A stretch of DNA of 64,000 nt. Source: an uncultured bacterium. Lineage in GTDB: Bacteria > Planctomycetota > UBA8108 > UBA1146. The notes beneath the pieces are model-generated. The model had not been told where the DNA came from, did no database searches, and worked only from the letters and a program-made list of their open reading frames with translations. Below are positions 18,902-27,333 of this stretch, one piece after another. Where the stretch lies: contig CAJXMG010000002.1 of the NCBI GenBank assembly GCA_913056395.1, positions 81,353 through 145,352 of the forward strand. The letters are read 5' to 3'. Each line of letters opens with the position of its first letter. Position 1 is the stretch's first letter. Position numbers and translations under genes: made by a program.

Positions 18902-19309
18902 ATGGCTGACAATAGAAGCGACTCCGACCGCTCAAGGCCGTATGAAAAGCTCGTTCTTGTCTGCACCCAGGGTAAAAGTTGCCCACGCCAGGGCGGTACA
19001 GAGATCTGCTCAGAACTCCGGGAGCAGGTTTTTCAGGCTGGTCAAAAGAACCGCATCCGCGTCGTCAAATCCGGCTGCCTCGCCCAGTGCGGACACGGCC
19101 CCATCGTTGCAGTGGAGCCGGAAGGGACCTGGTTTTCCGCCGTGCAGGCGGACCATTGCGAAAAACTGGCAGACTGGATCCTGAACCGGGGGCCCCTCCC
19201 AGAGGGACTCATCTTTGATCCTCCGGAGCAGGGCAAAAACATCCTTCCGGAGGCAGATTGGCGAATCCCTCCCCAAACCTCCGGAGAAGCAGGAAATTCG
19301 GCTATTTGA
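18902..19309 (+). CDS. Thioredoxin-like [2Fe-2S] ferredoxin
   Basis: 135 aa, ATG 18902, five nt after the preceding stop. The cysteine pattern C21-x5-C27 and C59-x3-C63 (LVCTQGKSCPRQGG and KSGCLAQCGHGP) is that of thioredoxin-like 2Fe-2S ferredoxins, also found as NuoE-like domains; they bind one [2Fe-2S] cluster and carry electrons in the cytosol. The fold continues through IVAVEPEGTWFSAV and the AEKL-type final helix. The C-terminal 35 residues (PPEQGKNILPEADW...) are a Pro-rich extension. The redox partner is not in the window. Confidence 0.85.
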   Translation: MADNRSDSDRSRPYEKLVLVCTQGKSCPRQGGTEICSELREQVFQAGQKNRIRVVKSGCLAQCGHGPIVAVEPEGTWFSAVQADHCEKLADWILNRGPLPEGLIFDPPEQGKNILPEADWRIPPQTSGEAGNSAI

Positions 19310-19467
19310 GGCTTCCGGACAAGTCCCCGGAAACCTGCTGAATCCTGTCAGAATCTGTCCACAGAACACACCCCTGACGATATCCTTGGAGCCTGATGAT
19401 CAGGGTATCGGTGACGTTACACCGCTGCCCCACCCATAACGCCGGGTCAATCCCGAGGAGAAGACAG

Positions 19468-21552
19468 ATGAGTCAAGACATTACGCAGATGCGCAACATT
19501 GGCATCAGCGCCCACATCGACAGCGGAAAGACGACCCTCACTGAGAGGATCCTCTTCTACACCAACCGCATTCACTCCATCCATGAGGTGCGAGGCAAAG
19601 ACGGCGTTGGAGCAACCATGGACTCCATGGAACTCGAACGTGAACGTGGTATCACGATTCAGTCCGCTGCGACCTATCTGGAATGGAAAAACAAGCACAT
19701 CAACATCATCGACACCCCGGGCCACGTCGATTTCACCGTGGAGGTGGAGCGTGCCCTTCGAGTGCTCGATGGAGCGATCCTGGTGCTCTGCTCCGTATCG
19801 GGAGTGCAGAGTCAGTCGATCACTGTTGACCGTCAGATGCGCCGGTACAACGTTCCAAGACTGGCTTTCGTCAACAAGTGTGACCGCACCGGTGCCGATC
19901 CCCTTCGTGTCTGTGACCAGCTGAGAGAAAAACTGCGCCTGAACTCCGTGATGTTCCAACTTCCCATCGGATTGGAAAATGATCACGAAGGTGTCGTCGA
20001 CCTGATCACCATGAAGGCGATCTACTTCGATGGCGACAATGGTGAAAACCTTCGCTACGAAGACATCCCCGCTGACATGGTGGACGAAGCAGAAGAGCGT
20101 CGTGAGATGATGCTCGATGCCATCTCCATGTTCTCCGACGAATTGACGGAGGCGATGCTGGAGGAAAATGTGACCGAGGAGCTGATCATCGAGGCTACCC
20201 GCCGCGGTGTGATCTCTCTCGAGCTTTGTCCGGTGTTCTGTGGCTCTGCCTACAAGAACAAGGGTGTCCAGCCGCTCATGGATGCGGTCAACGCTTTCCT
20301 GCCCAGTCCGGTAGATATCAAGAACTACGCCATCAACCCGAAAAATGAAGAAGAGCGCCACGAAGTCACCAATAGCTCGGATGACCCACTGCTCAGCTAC
20401 GCCTTCAAACTGGAAGATGGTGCCTACGGTCAGTTGACCTACATCCGCATTTACCAGGGAAAACTGGTGAAAGGCGAATTCGTCTACAACGCCCGCACCG
20501 ACAAAAAGGTCAAGATCGGACGCATCGTGCGTATGCACTCTGACGACATGGACGACATCGACGAAGCAGGCTCAGGAGACATCGTCGCTCTCTTCGGAAT
20601 CGATTGCGCTTCCGGTGATACCTTCCGCTCCGACGATACCGAGCTGGTTCTCGACTCGATGCACGTGCCGGAGCCGGTGATTCACCTCGCCATCAATCCT
20701 GTCGACCGCAAGGCTTCCGACAACATGTCCAAGGCCCTTCAGCGTTTCACCAAGGAAGACCCCACTTTCCGAGTTCGTTTCGATGCGGTCAGCAGTGAGA
20801 CCATCATCTCCGGCATGGGAGAACTTCACCTGGAGGTTTACGTTGAACGCATGAAGCGGGAGTTCAAGGCAGAAGTGGAAGTCGGTGCTCCGCAGGTCGC
20901 CTACCGCGAGCGCATCACTTCACTGACTGAGTTCGATTTCACCCACAAAAAGCAGACCGGTGGATCGGGTCAGTTTGGACGCATCATCGGAACGATGGGC
21001 CCCAACGAAGAGGGCAACTTCGAATTCGAGAGTAAAGTCACCGGTGGTAACGTCCCCCGCGAGTACATTCCGTCCGTCGAGAAAGGCTTCAACGCCAGTA
21101 TCGAAAAGGGACAGTTGATCGGTGCGCCTGTCGATGGTCTGACCGTCGTACTCAATGATGGTAACTACCACAACGTCGACTCCTCTGACATGGCCTTCCA
21201 GGCTGCGGCAAAGGGCTGCTTCCGCGAGTACTACATGAAGGGCAAGCCGGAGGTGCTCGAGCCGCTGATGAAAGTCAGCCTCGAGGGTCCCAGTGAGTTC
21301 CAGGGCGACATGATCGGAACCCTGAACCAGCGTCGGGGTATTCTCACCGACACCTTCGATGAGGACGGTTTTGTTCGCATCGAGGCCGATGTGCCGCTGG
21401 CGGAAATGTTCGGATATTCGACCACTCTTCGTTCTGCGACCCAGGGTAAAGCCGAGTTCACCATGGAGTTTGCTCGCTACTCCCCGGCACCGCGGGATGT
21501 TCAGGAAGAGCTGATCGCCGAGTACAAGAAGGAGCAGGAAGAGAAGAAGTAG
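19468..21552 (+). CDS. fusA: Elongation factor G, spdEFG1/mitochondrial-EFG1-like
   Basis: 694 aa translational GTPase that moves tRNA and mRNA through the ribosome. Start at ATG 19468 with GAGGAGAAG upstream; the frame is open 24 codons earlier. The G1 motif is AHIDSGKTT (Ser in place of the usual Ala), with [10 protein letters not shown] (switch), [20 protein letters not shown] (G3) and NKCD (G4). The phrases [20 protein letters not shown] and [19 protein letters not shown] closely match mitochondrial EF-G1, the signature of the spdEFG1 group known from spirochaetes, planctomycetes and deltaproteobacteria. Domains II-V are intact. It stands alone, not in the str operon, and is followed by a terminator. 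A second EF-G may exist elsewhere. Confidence 0.95.
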   Translation: MSQDITQMRNIGISAHIDSGKTTLTERILFYTNRIHSIHEVRGKDGVGATMDSMELERERGITIQSAATYLEWKNKHINIIDTPGHVDFTVEVERALRVLDGAILVLCSVSGVQSQSITVDRQMRRYNVPRLAFVNKCDRTGADPLRVCDQLREKLRLNSVMFQLPIGLENDHEGVVDLITMKAIYFDGDNGENLRYEDIPADMVDEAEERREMMLDAISMFSDELTEAMLEENVTEELIIEATRRGVISLELCPVFCGSAYKNKGVQPLMDAVNAFLPSPVDIKNYAINPKNEEERHEVTNSSDDPLLSYAFKLEDGAYGQLTYIRIYQGKLVKGEFVYNARTDKKVKIGRIVRMHSDDMDDIDEAGSGDIVALFGIDCASGDTFRSDDTELVLDSMHVPEPVIHLAINPVDRKASDNMSKALQRFTKEDPTFRVRFDAVSSETIISGMGELHLEVYVERMKREFKAEVEVGAPQVAYRERITSLTEFDFTHKKQTGGSGQFGRIIGTMGPNEEGNFEFESKVTGGNVPREYIPSVEKGFNASIEKGQLIGAPVDGLTVVLNDGNYHNVDSSDMAFQAAAKGCFREYYMKGKPEVLEPLMKVSLEGPSEFQGDMIGTLNQRRGILTDTFDEDGFVRIEADVPLAEMFGYSTTLRSATQGKAEFTMEFARYSPAPRDVQEELIAEYKKEQEEKK

Positions 21553-21577
21553 TCTCTCCCTGATCTGAAATTCAAAA

Positions 21578-21616
21578 CGCCCGCAGGACCGATTCGATCC
21601 TGCGGGCGCTTTTTTT
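21578..21616 (+). terminator. Rho-independent terminator of fusA
   Basis: CGCCCGCAGGA pairs perfectly with TCCTGCGGGCG around a 9-nt loop and is followed by C and seven T. It separates fusA from the converging aldehyde dehydrogenase gene. Confidence 0.93.
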
Positions 21617-21633
21617 GGTTTGGCTCGATCTGA

Positions 21634-23193
21634 TCAGGGGCGAACGAAAGTCTCCACGGTTCGCTTCGATCCCTGCAGGGCGATCCGTTGTGAGTAAAGA
21701 TCGAGAGCACGGAGACCTCCGAGCTCGGCTCCACCACCGGCTCTCCCCGGTCCTCCATGGAGAGAGGAAGGCAGTGCCAGTCCGGATCCCGGTGCCTGCG
21801 GGGCCATCTTTTCTGATCCCAGATAGAAGCGTCCACTGTAGGATCCCCCGCGTCGCAGGAAATCGTGGACCCAATCATCCGAGTCACTATAAACAGATGT
21901 CACCAGTGTTCCGGCTCCGCGACTGTTGAGACATGCTGCAGAGGCTGCGGATCCGTCGTATCGGCAAATCGTCGACACAGGGCCGAAGACTTCCAGATCG
22001 TGAATCACGTCCGCCCCACCCTCATCGCGGGCTTCCAGAATTGTCGGAGCAAAGAAATAACCCTTACCCGCCTCTGCACCCACGCCGTCGCAGCGTTCTC
22101 CATTGCCATGGATCACATCCGCGACCTCTTTCAGTTTGTTGACTCCATCGAGAACTGAGCTCAACTGATCCGCAGTGGCCAGGGGGCCCATGTTGACAGT
22201 TTCATCGTCAGGACTACCTGTCACCCTGCTCGACACCTCTTCAAGAAAGGATTCCACAAATGCATCCCGGCGTGAATCCGGAACGAAGATTCGCCGCACT
22301 GCGGTGCACTTCTGGCCACTCTTCTGGGTGACCTCCCGCGCCACTTCCCGGACCATCAGGTTCCAGGTTTCCGACCCGGGCTCCACATCATCACCGAGGA
22401 ACGCAGCGTTGAGGCTGTCCGCCTCAATATTGACGGGGACGGACTGGGACAGAAGGTTTTCATGGGAGCGAATACGCAGGCCGGTATCAGCGGACCCGGT
22501 AAACGCGACCACATCCTGACCATTCAGGTGGTTGAAAAGATCTCCCACCGAACCACAGATCAGGCTCAGTACACCATCCGGCAACACACCGGAATCGACG
22601 ATGGCCTCGATACAGCGCTCGGTCACCAGACAGGTGCTCGAGGCGGGCTTGGTAATCACGGGCATTCCCGCAAGAATGGCGGCAGCTGCTTTTTCGGCAA
22701 AGCCCCATGCCGGGAAGTTGAAGGCATTGATGTGGATGGCAACGCCATTGCGGGGAACCCGGGCATGACGTCCCCAGAAAACGGAAGAGCGGCCCAACTG
22801 CTCGCCGTCCCCATCCTCGAGGAAAGCCCCACTCCCCAACTCCTTGCCGAGGGCACCGTAGTGGTAGAGGGTTCCCGATGCTCCGTCGATGTCAAACTTG
22901 GAGTCCTTGCGGGTGGTTCCGCAGGATTTCATCGATAACTCCAGCAGTTCATCACGAATGGCATGGATCGCTTTCGACATGCCGATCAGCAACTCACCCC
23001 GAGCCTCGTGGGAGAGCTCTCTCAGTGCAGATCCTCCCTGAACACGGGCATGCTGGACGACCTCGGCCATGTCCAATCCCTCAGCGGAAACGCGAGCAAG
23101 AACTTCCTCTGTGGTGGGATCACGGAGTTCGACTCCCTTGTCCCCATCTGCAGCTTGCCAATTACCTGCCGCATAACTTCTGACGATTTTCAT
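21634..23193 (-). CDS. Aldehyde dehydrogenase of the PaaZ type (ALDH domain only)
   Basis: 519 aa from ATG 23193 (GGAGG five nt upstream). ALDH superfamily: HINAFNFPAWGFAEKAAAA and the KPAS cofactor lysine, VAFTGSADTG (NAD(P) loop), NIEADSLNAAFLG (the general-base Glu), SGQKCTAVRRIF with the catalytic Cys, and EVFGPVSTICRY. These are the signatures of the dehydrogenase half of PaaZ, which oxidises the ring-opened semialdehyde in aerobic phenylacetate degradation. The MaoC hydratase half of E. coli PaaZ is absent. No other paa gene is nearby, so the real substrate, presumably a CoA-linked or free semialdehyde, is not known. Confidence 0.87.
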   Translation of the reverse strand: MKIVRSYAAGNWQAADGDKGVELRDPTTEEVLARVSAEGLDMAEVVQHARVQGGSALRELSHEARGELLIGMSKAIHAIRDELLELSMKSCGTTRKDSKFDIDGASGTLYHYGALGKELGSGAFLEDGDGEQLGRSSVFWGRHARVPRNGVAIHINAFNFPAWGFAEKAAAAILAGMPVITKPASSTCLVTERCIEAIVDSGVLPDGVLSLICGSVGDLFNHLNGQDVVAFTGSADTGLRIRSHENLLSQSVPVNIEADSLNAAFLGDDVEPGSETWNLMVREVAREVTQKSGQKCTAVRRIFVPDSRRDAFVESFLEEVSSRVTGSPDDETVNMGPLATADQLSSVLDGVNKLKEVADVIHGNGERCDGVGAEAGKGYFFAPTILEARDEGGADVIHDLEVFGPVSTICRYDGSAASAACLNSRGAGTLVTSVYSDSDDWVHDFLRRGGSYSGRFYLGSEKMAPQAPGSGLALPSSLHGGPGRAGGGAELGGLRALDLYSQRIALQGSKRTVETFVRP

Positions 23194-23347
23194 TTGGACC
23201 TCCCACACTTTCAGATCGGTGCCGGTTTTCAGGTGCCATTAGAAACACCGAAAGCGGGAGTTTCCACACTTCCACGAAGAAGAGTTGCGGGGTTTTACTG
23301 TGAAAGGACTGCTTCAGGAACCGCGGGGGGTAAGATCTTCCGTGATC

Positions 23348-25459
23348 TCAGGGCAAACAGGGCCCCAGAGAGTCTTCCGTGGGATCCAGGCCGTATCCGG
23401 GATAGGGATAAGGGATCGTTTCGCCGCCTGAGAAGAGATACGAGAGACTGTAGATGGCGTCGCCAATATTCAGAATACCGTCGTCATTGGTATCTGCCGC
23501 ATCTGGACACACAGAGGGAGCCCCACCGGTAAACAGGTAATCGAGCATGAAAATGGCATCGGCAATGTTCACTGTTTGGTCGTAGGTCGCATCTCCCCTG
23601 ATAAACAGGAATTGGGGCTGCTCTGAAACCAGAACCGTGCCAGGTATGAAATAGGGCTCAAGAGCAAATCCACCCTCGATGGCGTAAATCGTATTGATCG
23701 GAGGGAAACCGATCCCGTTTGCAAATCGCAACTCTGTTGAACTGCCCAAAGGCAATCCAAAGGCGACCTCGTAGTTCAGGGTACAGAGGGTGTGATTGAC
23801 CCCGGGATCCACAGTGCGACCGTCGAAGGGCGGCAGGGTATCGAATATCACCGCCAGATAGAGGCTCGAGTTCTCACCTTCATCGAAAATGTTTGAAATG
23901 ATGAACTCGGGAGACAACTGGGCTGCCTGGGTGCCATCGATGGAAACTTCATTCATCTGCAAAAAGGTGCCATCGTATTCGACGCCGATCTGATAACCCT
24001 GCAGGGGATCCACATGTGTCCCCAGAACCGGGTGGTAAACCGGTTGCCCACCGAAGACCGAGATATCCGCAAACATCATGTAGTTTTCGGGAGCTGTCAC
24101 AACGACGGGCATGACTGTCTGCGCCTGATCACTTCCACCAGGCCCCTCGACGGTCAGGGAAACCGTGTATTCCCCGGGCTCCGTGTAGGTGTGGAATCCT
24201 GAGGTCGAAGAGCTGGTGGTTCCATCGCCAAAGTCCCAAAAGGTGTTGGAGATCATACCGTTACTATTGCTCTCATAGTAAATCTGATGGGGTGCCACTC
24301 CATCATTCTCAGACGAGATCGAAAGCAAAGCCTCCGGAGCGGGAATGTTGTTCTGGTAGTGGATGCTTCCATCGCTGCGCAGGATGGCCATATGAACATT
24401 CGCCGCCACATCGAGACTCATGGAGTGATCTATGGCCGCGATGCCGGTGTCCTCTGTGGTCAGGGTCGCAGCCGCCATACTGGCCAACCGAATCGAGCCC
24501 CCCTGAATCCATGTCGCTTTCCACGATCCTTCAGCAACAGAATCGAGATTCAGATCGGTGATCGTAGCACCAGACTGGCGCTGACTTCCCACGTGATTCA
24601 CAACTCCTGTTTTGAGGTCGGCATGAAGGAAATGAATCACCATCCCCGAGACTGCCACCAGATGCAGTGATCCATCGAGAAGGACGGAAGCGACCCAGTC
24701 ATCGGGAGTGAAACCGAAATCATGAAGTTCCAGCGCAGGACCCTGAGAGAGCTCATCGACGATCGAGAATCGGAAAAGCCCCCCCTCATTCCACAGGATG
24801 GCTCCAGATCCATTACCCATTCGGGCAACTGCACAGGATGAACCGATTCCCAGAGAAACTTCAGGATTGCCTCCAAGGCGGTAGAAGATCTCTTGCCCGG
24901 TCACGGAGGTTTCTACCCAACTACCCAGACAGGTGCCATTTACTAAAGAGGTCACCACAGGATCGTGGGCATCGCCCAGGCCGGCACTGTACTGAACTGG
25001 CAACTCAAAGCCTGAAGCAACACTCTGGGCCACGAAAATCGCCTGTTGTCCTGAAGGCAGCGGCAGGTCAAAAGCCAAATGAATACTGGCCAGTGGTCCC
25101 TGCTTGTGAACGAGATCACCCAGACCTGAAGGCGTATCGAAGACGGGAGTCAACTGATTGCCTCCTACCAAAGATCCTCCAAAGAGAATCTGGGTGTCGG
25201 AGTGGGCGCTAAAGGTCAGAAAGGGTGGCAGGCAACCGAGGCAGCTCTTGTCGACCTCGACAAACGGTTGCTGCATTTGATACCCGGGAGGTGAAATCAA
25301 TTCCGGCTCACTGAACTGGGCATGGAGTGAGGAGGCCGTCAAGGATGAGATTCCCAGAACCAAAGCGATCAGACAATGCGCTAAAATCCCAGCCCGGCAG
25401 GCAACGGGAATGCGCTCTTGAAAGTCACTCGTGCGGACTGTGGAAATCATCGATCGCAT
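23348..25459 (-). CDS. Secreted PKD-domain protein with cohesin-like and dockerin-like modules
   Basis: 703 aa. The signal segment (LIALVLGISSLTASSLHAQ) is followed by about 350 residues of beta repeats resembling a propeller. A PKD domain with the diagnostic FWDFGDGTTS...YTEPGEYTVSLTVEG lies about 385-455. A beta-sandwich follows with the pattern of cohesin-like domains (YQIGVEYDGTFLQMNEVSID ... TLCTLNYEV), which is inference. The dockerin-like pair (FIRGDATYDQTVNIADAIF and TNDDGILNIGDAIYSLSYLF) ends in GPCLP. ATG 25459 has AGGAGG upstream. An exported structural or binding protein; ligand unknown. Confidence 0.85.
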   Translation of the reverse strand: MRSMISTVRTSDFQERIPVACRAGILAHCLIALVLGISSLTASSLHAQFSEPELISPPGYQMQQPFVEVDKSCLGCLPPFLTFSAHSDTQILFGGSLVGGNQLTPVFDTPSGLGDLVHKQGPLASIHLAFDLPLPSGQQAIFVAQSVASGFELPVQYSAGLGDAHDPVVTSLVNGTCLGSWVETSVTGQEIFYRLGGNPEVSLGIGSSCAVARMGNGSGAILWNEGGLFRFSIVDELSQGPALELHDFGFTPDDWVASVLLDGSLHLVAVSGMVIHFLHADLKTGVVNHVGSQRQSGATITDLNLDSVAEGSWKATWIQGGSIRLASMAAATLTTEDTGIAAIDHSMSLDVAANVHMAILRSDGSIHYQNNIPAPEALLSISSENDGVAPHQIYYESNSNGMISNTFWDFGDGTTSSSTSGFHTYTEPGEYTVSLTVEGPGGSDQAQTVMPVVVTAPENYMMFADISVFGGQPVYHPVLGTHVDPLQGYQIGVEYDGTFLQMNEVSIDGTQAAQLSPEFIISNIFDEGENSSLYLAVIFDTLPPFDGRTVDPGVNHTLCTLNYEVAFGLPLGSSTELRFANGIGFPPINTIYAIEGGFALEPYFIPGTVLVSEQPQFLFIRGDATYDQTVNIADAIFMLDYLFTGGAPSVCPDAADTNDDGILNIGDAIYSLSYLFSGGETIPYPYPGYGLDPTEDSLGPCLP

Positions 25460-25778
25460 CTGCCAAGTCCCTCCTCATGAGACCGGTTTCAAAACTTCAG
25501 GAATAGTCGTCTGGTCTGACTGAAAGGCTCTGGCTTCAAATCATCGGGACTCTTCGATACCCCGACAAAACATGAAAACCACACACCTCTGCTTTAATGA
25601 GCCCAGATCTGCTAAATGAGCCCAGAACGACACCTCAAGTTCCGAATGAATAAATCTCTCTTCTATTTGACCATCGATCTTCACTGGGGGAAAGACAGTA
25701 AAGCCCCGGTAAATCCGGCTCAAAACCACTGTGAATCAGGTTCCGCGAAATGGTGGCAAGAAATGAACCACATCGTCC
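25460..25778. other. Intergenic region without recognised features
   Basis: About 319 nt between two minus-strand genes. No ORF with good signals, hairpin or RNA gene was recognised. It presumably carries the promoter for the PKD-domain gene. Confidence 0.4.
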
Positions 25779-26045
25779 CTAATGAGTCCTCGCATGCTCC
25801 TGCAGCGACTCCTGAAAGCGCAGGGCGAAATGGACCCCCAGTGAGCAAAAAATGCCGACTCCCAGGACCAGAGGACTCTTCTTCTCCCCAGTGGGAGCAG
25901 AACTCCATCCAGCAGTCGGGGAGGCTCCGTCAGCAGTGGCTGGACCTGATATGGGTGATTCTGCTGAAAAAGCTCCAGAGAGCCATATCAGCAGGCTCAG
26001 GAGCGCTGGAAGTGTAGAGATCTTCAAGACGGTGACCTGTTTCAC
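25779..26045 (-). CDS. Small membrane protein of unknown function
   Basis: 88 aa from a GTG at 26045 with AAGGAG five nt upstream, a strong ribosome site that supports a real gene. It has an N-terminal signal or membrane segment ([20 protein letters not shown]), a Pro/Ser/Ala-rich linker, and a second membrane segment ([18 protein letters not shown]) before a short charged tail. I do not recognise the family. It is divergent from ispG with about 120 nt between the starts, so the two may share a control region. Confidence 0.55.
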   Translation of the reverse strand: MKQVTVLKISTLPALLSLLIWLSGAFSAESPISGPATADGASPTAGWSSAPTGEKKSPLVLGVGIFCSLGVHFALRFQESLQEHARTH

Positions 26046-26168
26046 GGTGCTCCTTCCTGTTCACCATTTTACCGGTTGAGCCCGGAACTGCTCGATAGAA
26101 ACCCCCACCGGAGAGATACTTGTAGTCAGTGGCAGTGGTGCTGCTCCTTTTGTGATCCGGGAGGCTCG

Positions 26169-27323
26169 ATGTCCTCGCACGAAATCACCCGAAATCCGAC
26201 ACGTGCCGTGCGCGTGGGCGACCGCACCATAGGATCAGGTCATCCGATTCTGGTTCAGAGCATGTGTGCAACCCACACCACCGATCTCGATGCCACTTGT
26301 CGACAGGTCGATGCCTTGTCAGCAGCTGGTGCAGGGATCGTGCGCCTGGCCGTCGACTCGAAAAAGGATGCCGAAGCGGCCATCGCCATCGCCGACAGGG
26401 TTCAGGCCCATATCTGCATCGACCTTCAGGAGAATTGGCGTCTCACCGAGATCCTCGCTCCTCATGTGGCAAAGATTCGCTACAACCCGGGACACCTCCA
26501 CCATCACGAGAAGAAGGTTCCCTGGCAGGAAAAAGTCCAACGCATCGCCGACTGGGCGGTCGCTTCAGACATTGCTCTGAGAATCGGCGTCAATTGTGGC
26601 TCCGTCGACCCGCTTCAAAAAGAAAAATGGCCCGCAGAAGATGACATTTCACCTCTGGTGGCCAGTGCTCTCGAGCACTCCGAGTTTCTCGACTCCATCG
26701 GATTTGAACGCTACGTCGTCTCTCTCAAGGATTCGAATCCGAACACGGTGATCGAAGCAAACCGTCGATTTGCGGAACAGAGACCGGAGATTCCCCTGCA
26801 CCTCGGGGTGACAGAGGCGGGATTACCCCCTGACGGAGTCATCAAGACACGGGTCGCCTTCGAACAGCTGCTCTCCCGGGGGATCGGTGACACCTTGAGG
26901 GTGTCCTTGACCCTTCCCAACGAAGAAAAACAGCAGGAGATCATCGAGGGCCAGAAAATCATCGACGATGTCTATGCGGGCAGGGTCCGCAGTGTGGTCC
27001 GTTACGAATCAAGCGGACCCAACATCATCTCTTGCCCCTCCTGTTCCAGGGTAGAGAACGGTGACTTCGTCAAGTTGGCCAAAGAGGTCAAGGAGCTCTC
27101 CAAAGCCTACCAGGAACACTCCCTGACCATCGCTGTCATGGGCTGCCGGGTGAATGGACCCGGCGAAACCGATGACGCGGATCTGGGACTCTGGTGTGCC
27201 CCCAGCTTCGTCAATCTCAAGCGCGGTGAGGAATCCCTCGGAGCGTATCCCTATGACGAGATTCTCGGAAAGTTGCAGCAGGAAATTGAAGTATTGATCG
27301 AAAGTCGATCGGCCTCTTCCTGA
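26169..27323 (+). CDS. ispG: 4-hydroxy-3-methylbut-2-en-1-yl diphosphate synthase
   Basis: 384 aa. IspG (GcpE) converts methylerythritol cyclodiphosphate to HMBPP in the non-mevalonate isoprenoid pathway. ATG 26169 has GGGAGG upstream. The TIM-barrel part starts with [20 protein letters not shown] and has [16 protein letters not shown] and LHLGVTEAG. The C-terminal [4Fe-4S] domain has CPSCSR and [10 protein letters not shown], giving the three cluster cysteines and the Glu ligand region. The length fits the short bacterial form without the extra plant/chlamydial insert. It is convergent with the next gene, 10 nt away. Confidence 0.96.
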   Translation: MSSHEITRNPTRAVRVGDRTIGSGHPILVQSMCATHTTDLDATCRQVDALSAAGAGIVRLAVDSKKDAEAAIAIADRVQAHICIDLQENWRLTEILAPHVAKIRYNPGHLHHHEKKVPWQEKVQRIADWAVASDIALRIGVNCGSVDPLQKEKWPAEDDISPLVASALEHSEFLDSIGFERYVVSLKDSNPNTVIEANRRFAEQRPEIPLHLGVTEAGLPPDGVIKTRVAFEQLLSRGIGDTLRVSLTLPNEEKQQEIIEGQKIIDDVYAGRVRSVVRYESSGPNIISCPSCSRVENGDFVKLAKEVKELSKAYQEHSLTIAVMGCRVNGPGETDDADLGLWCAPSFVNLKRGEESLGAYPYDEILGKLQQEIEVLIESRSASS

Positions 27324-27333
27324 ACCTTCATTC

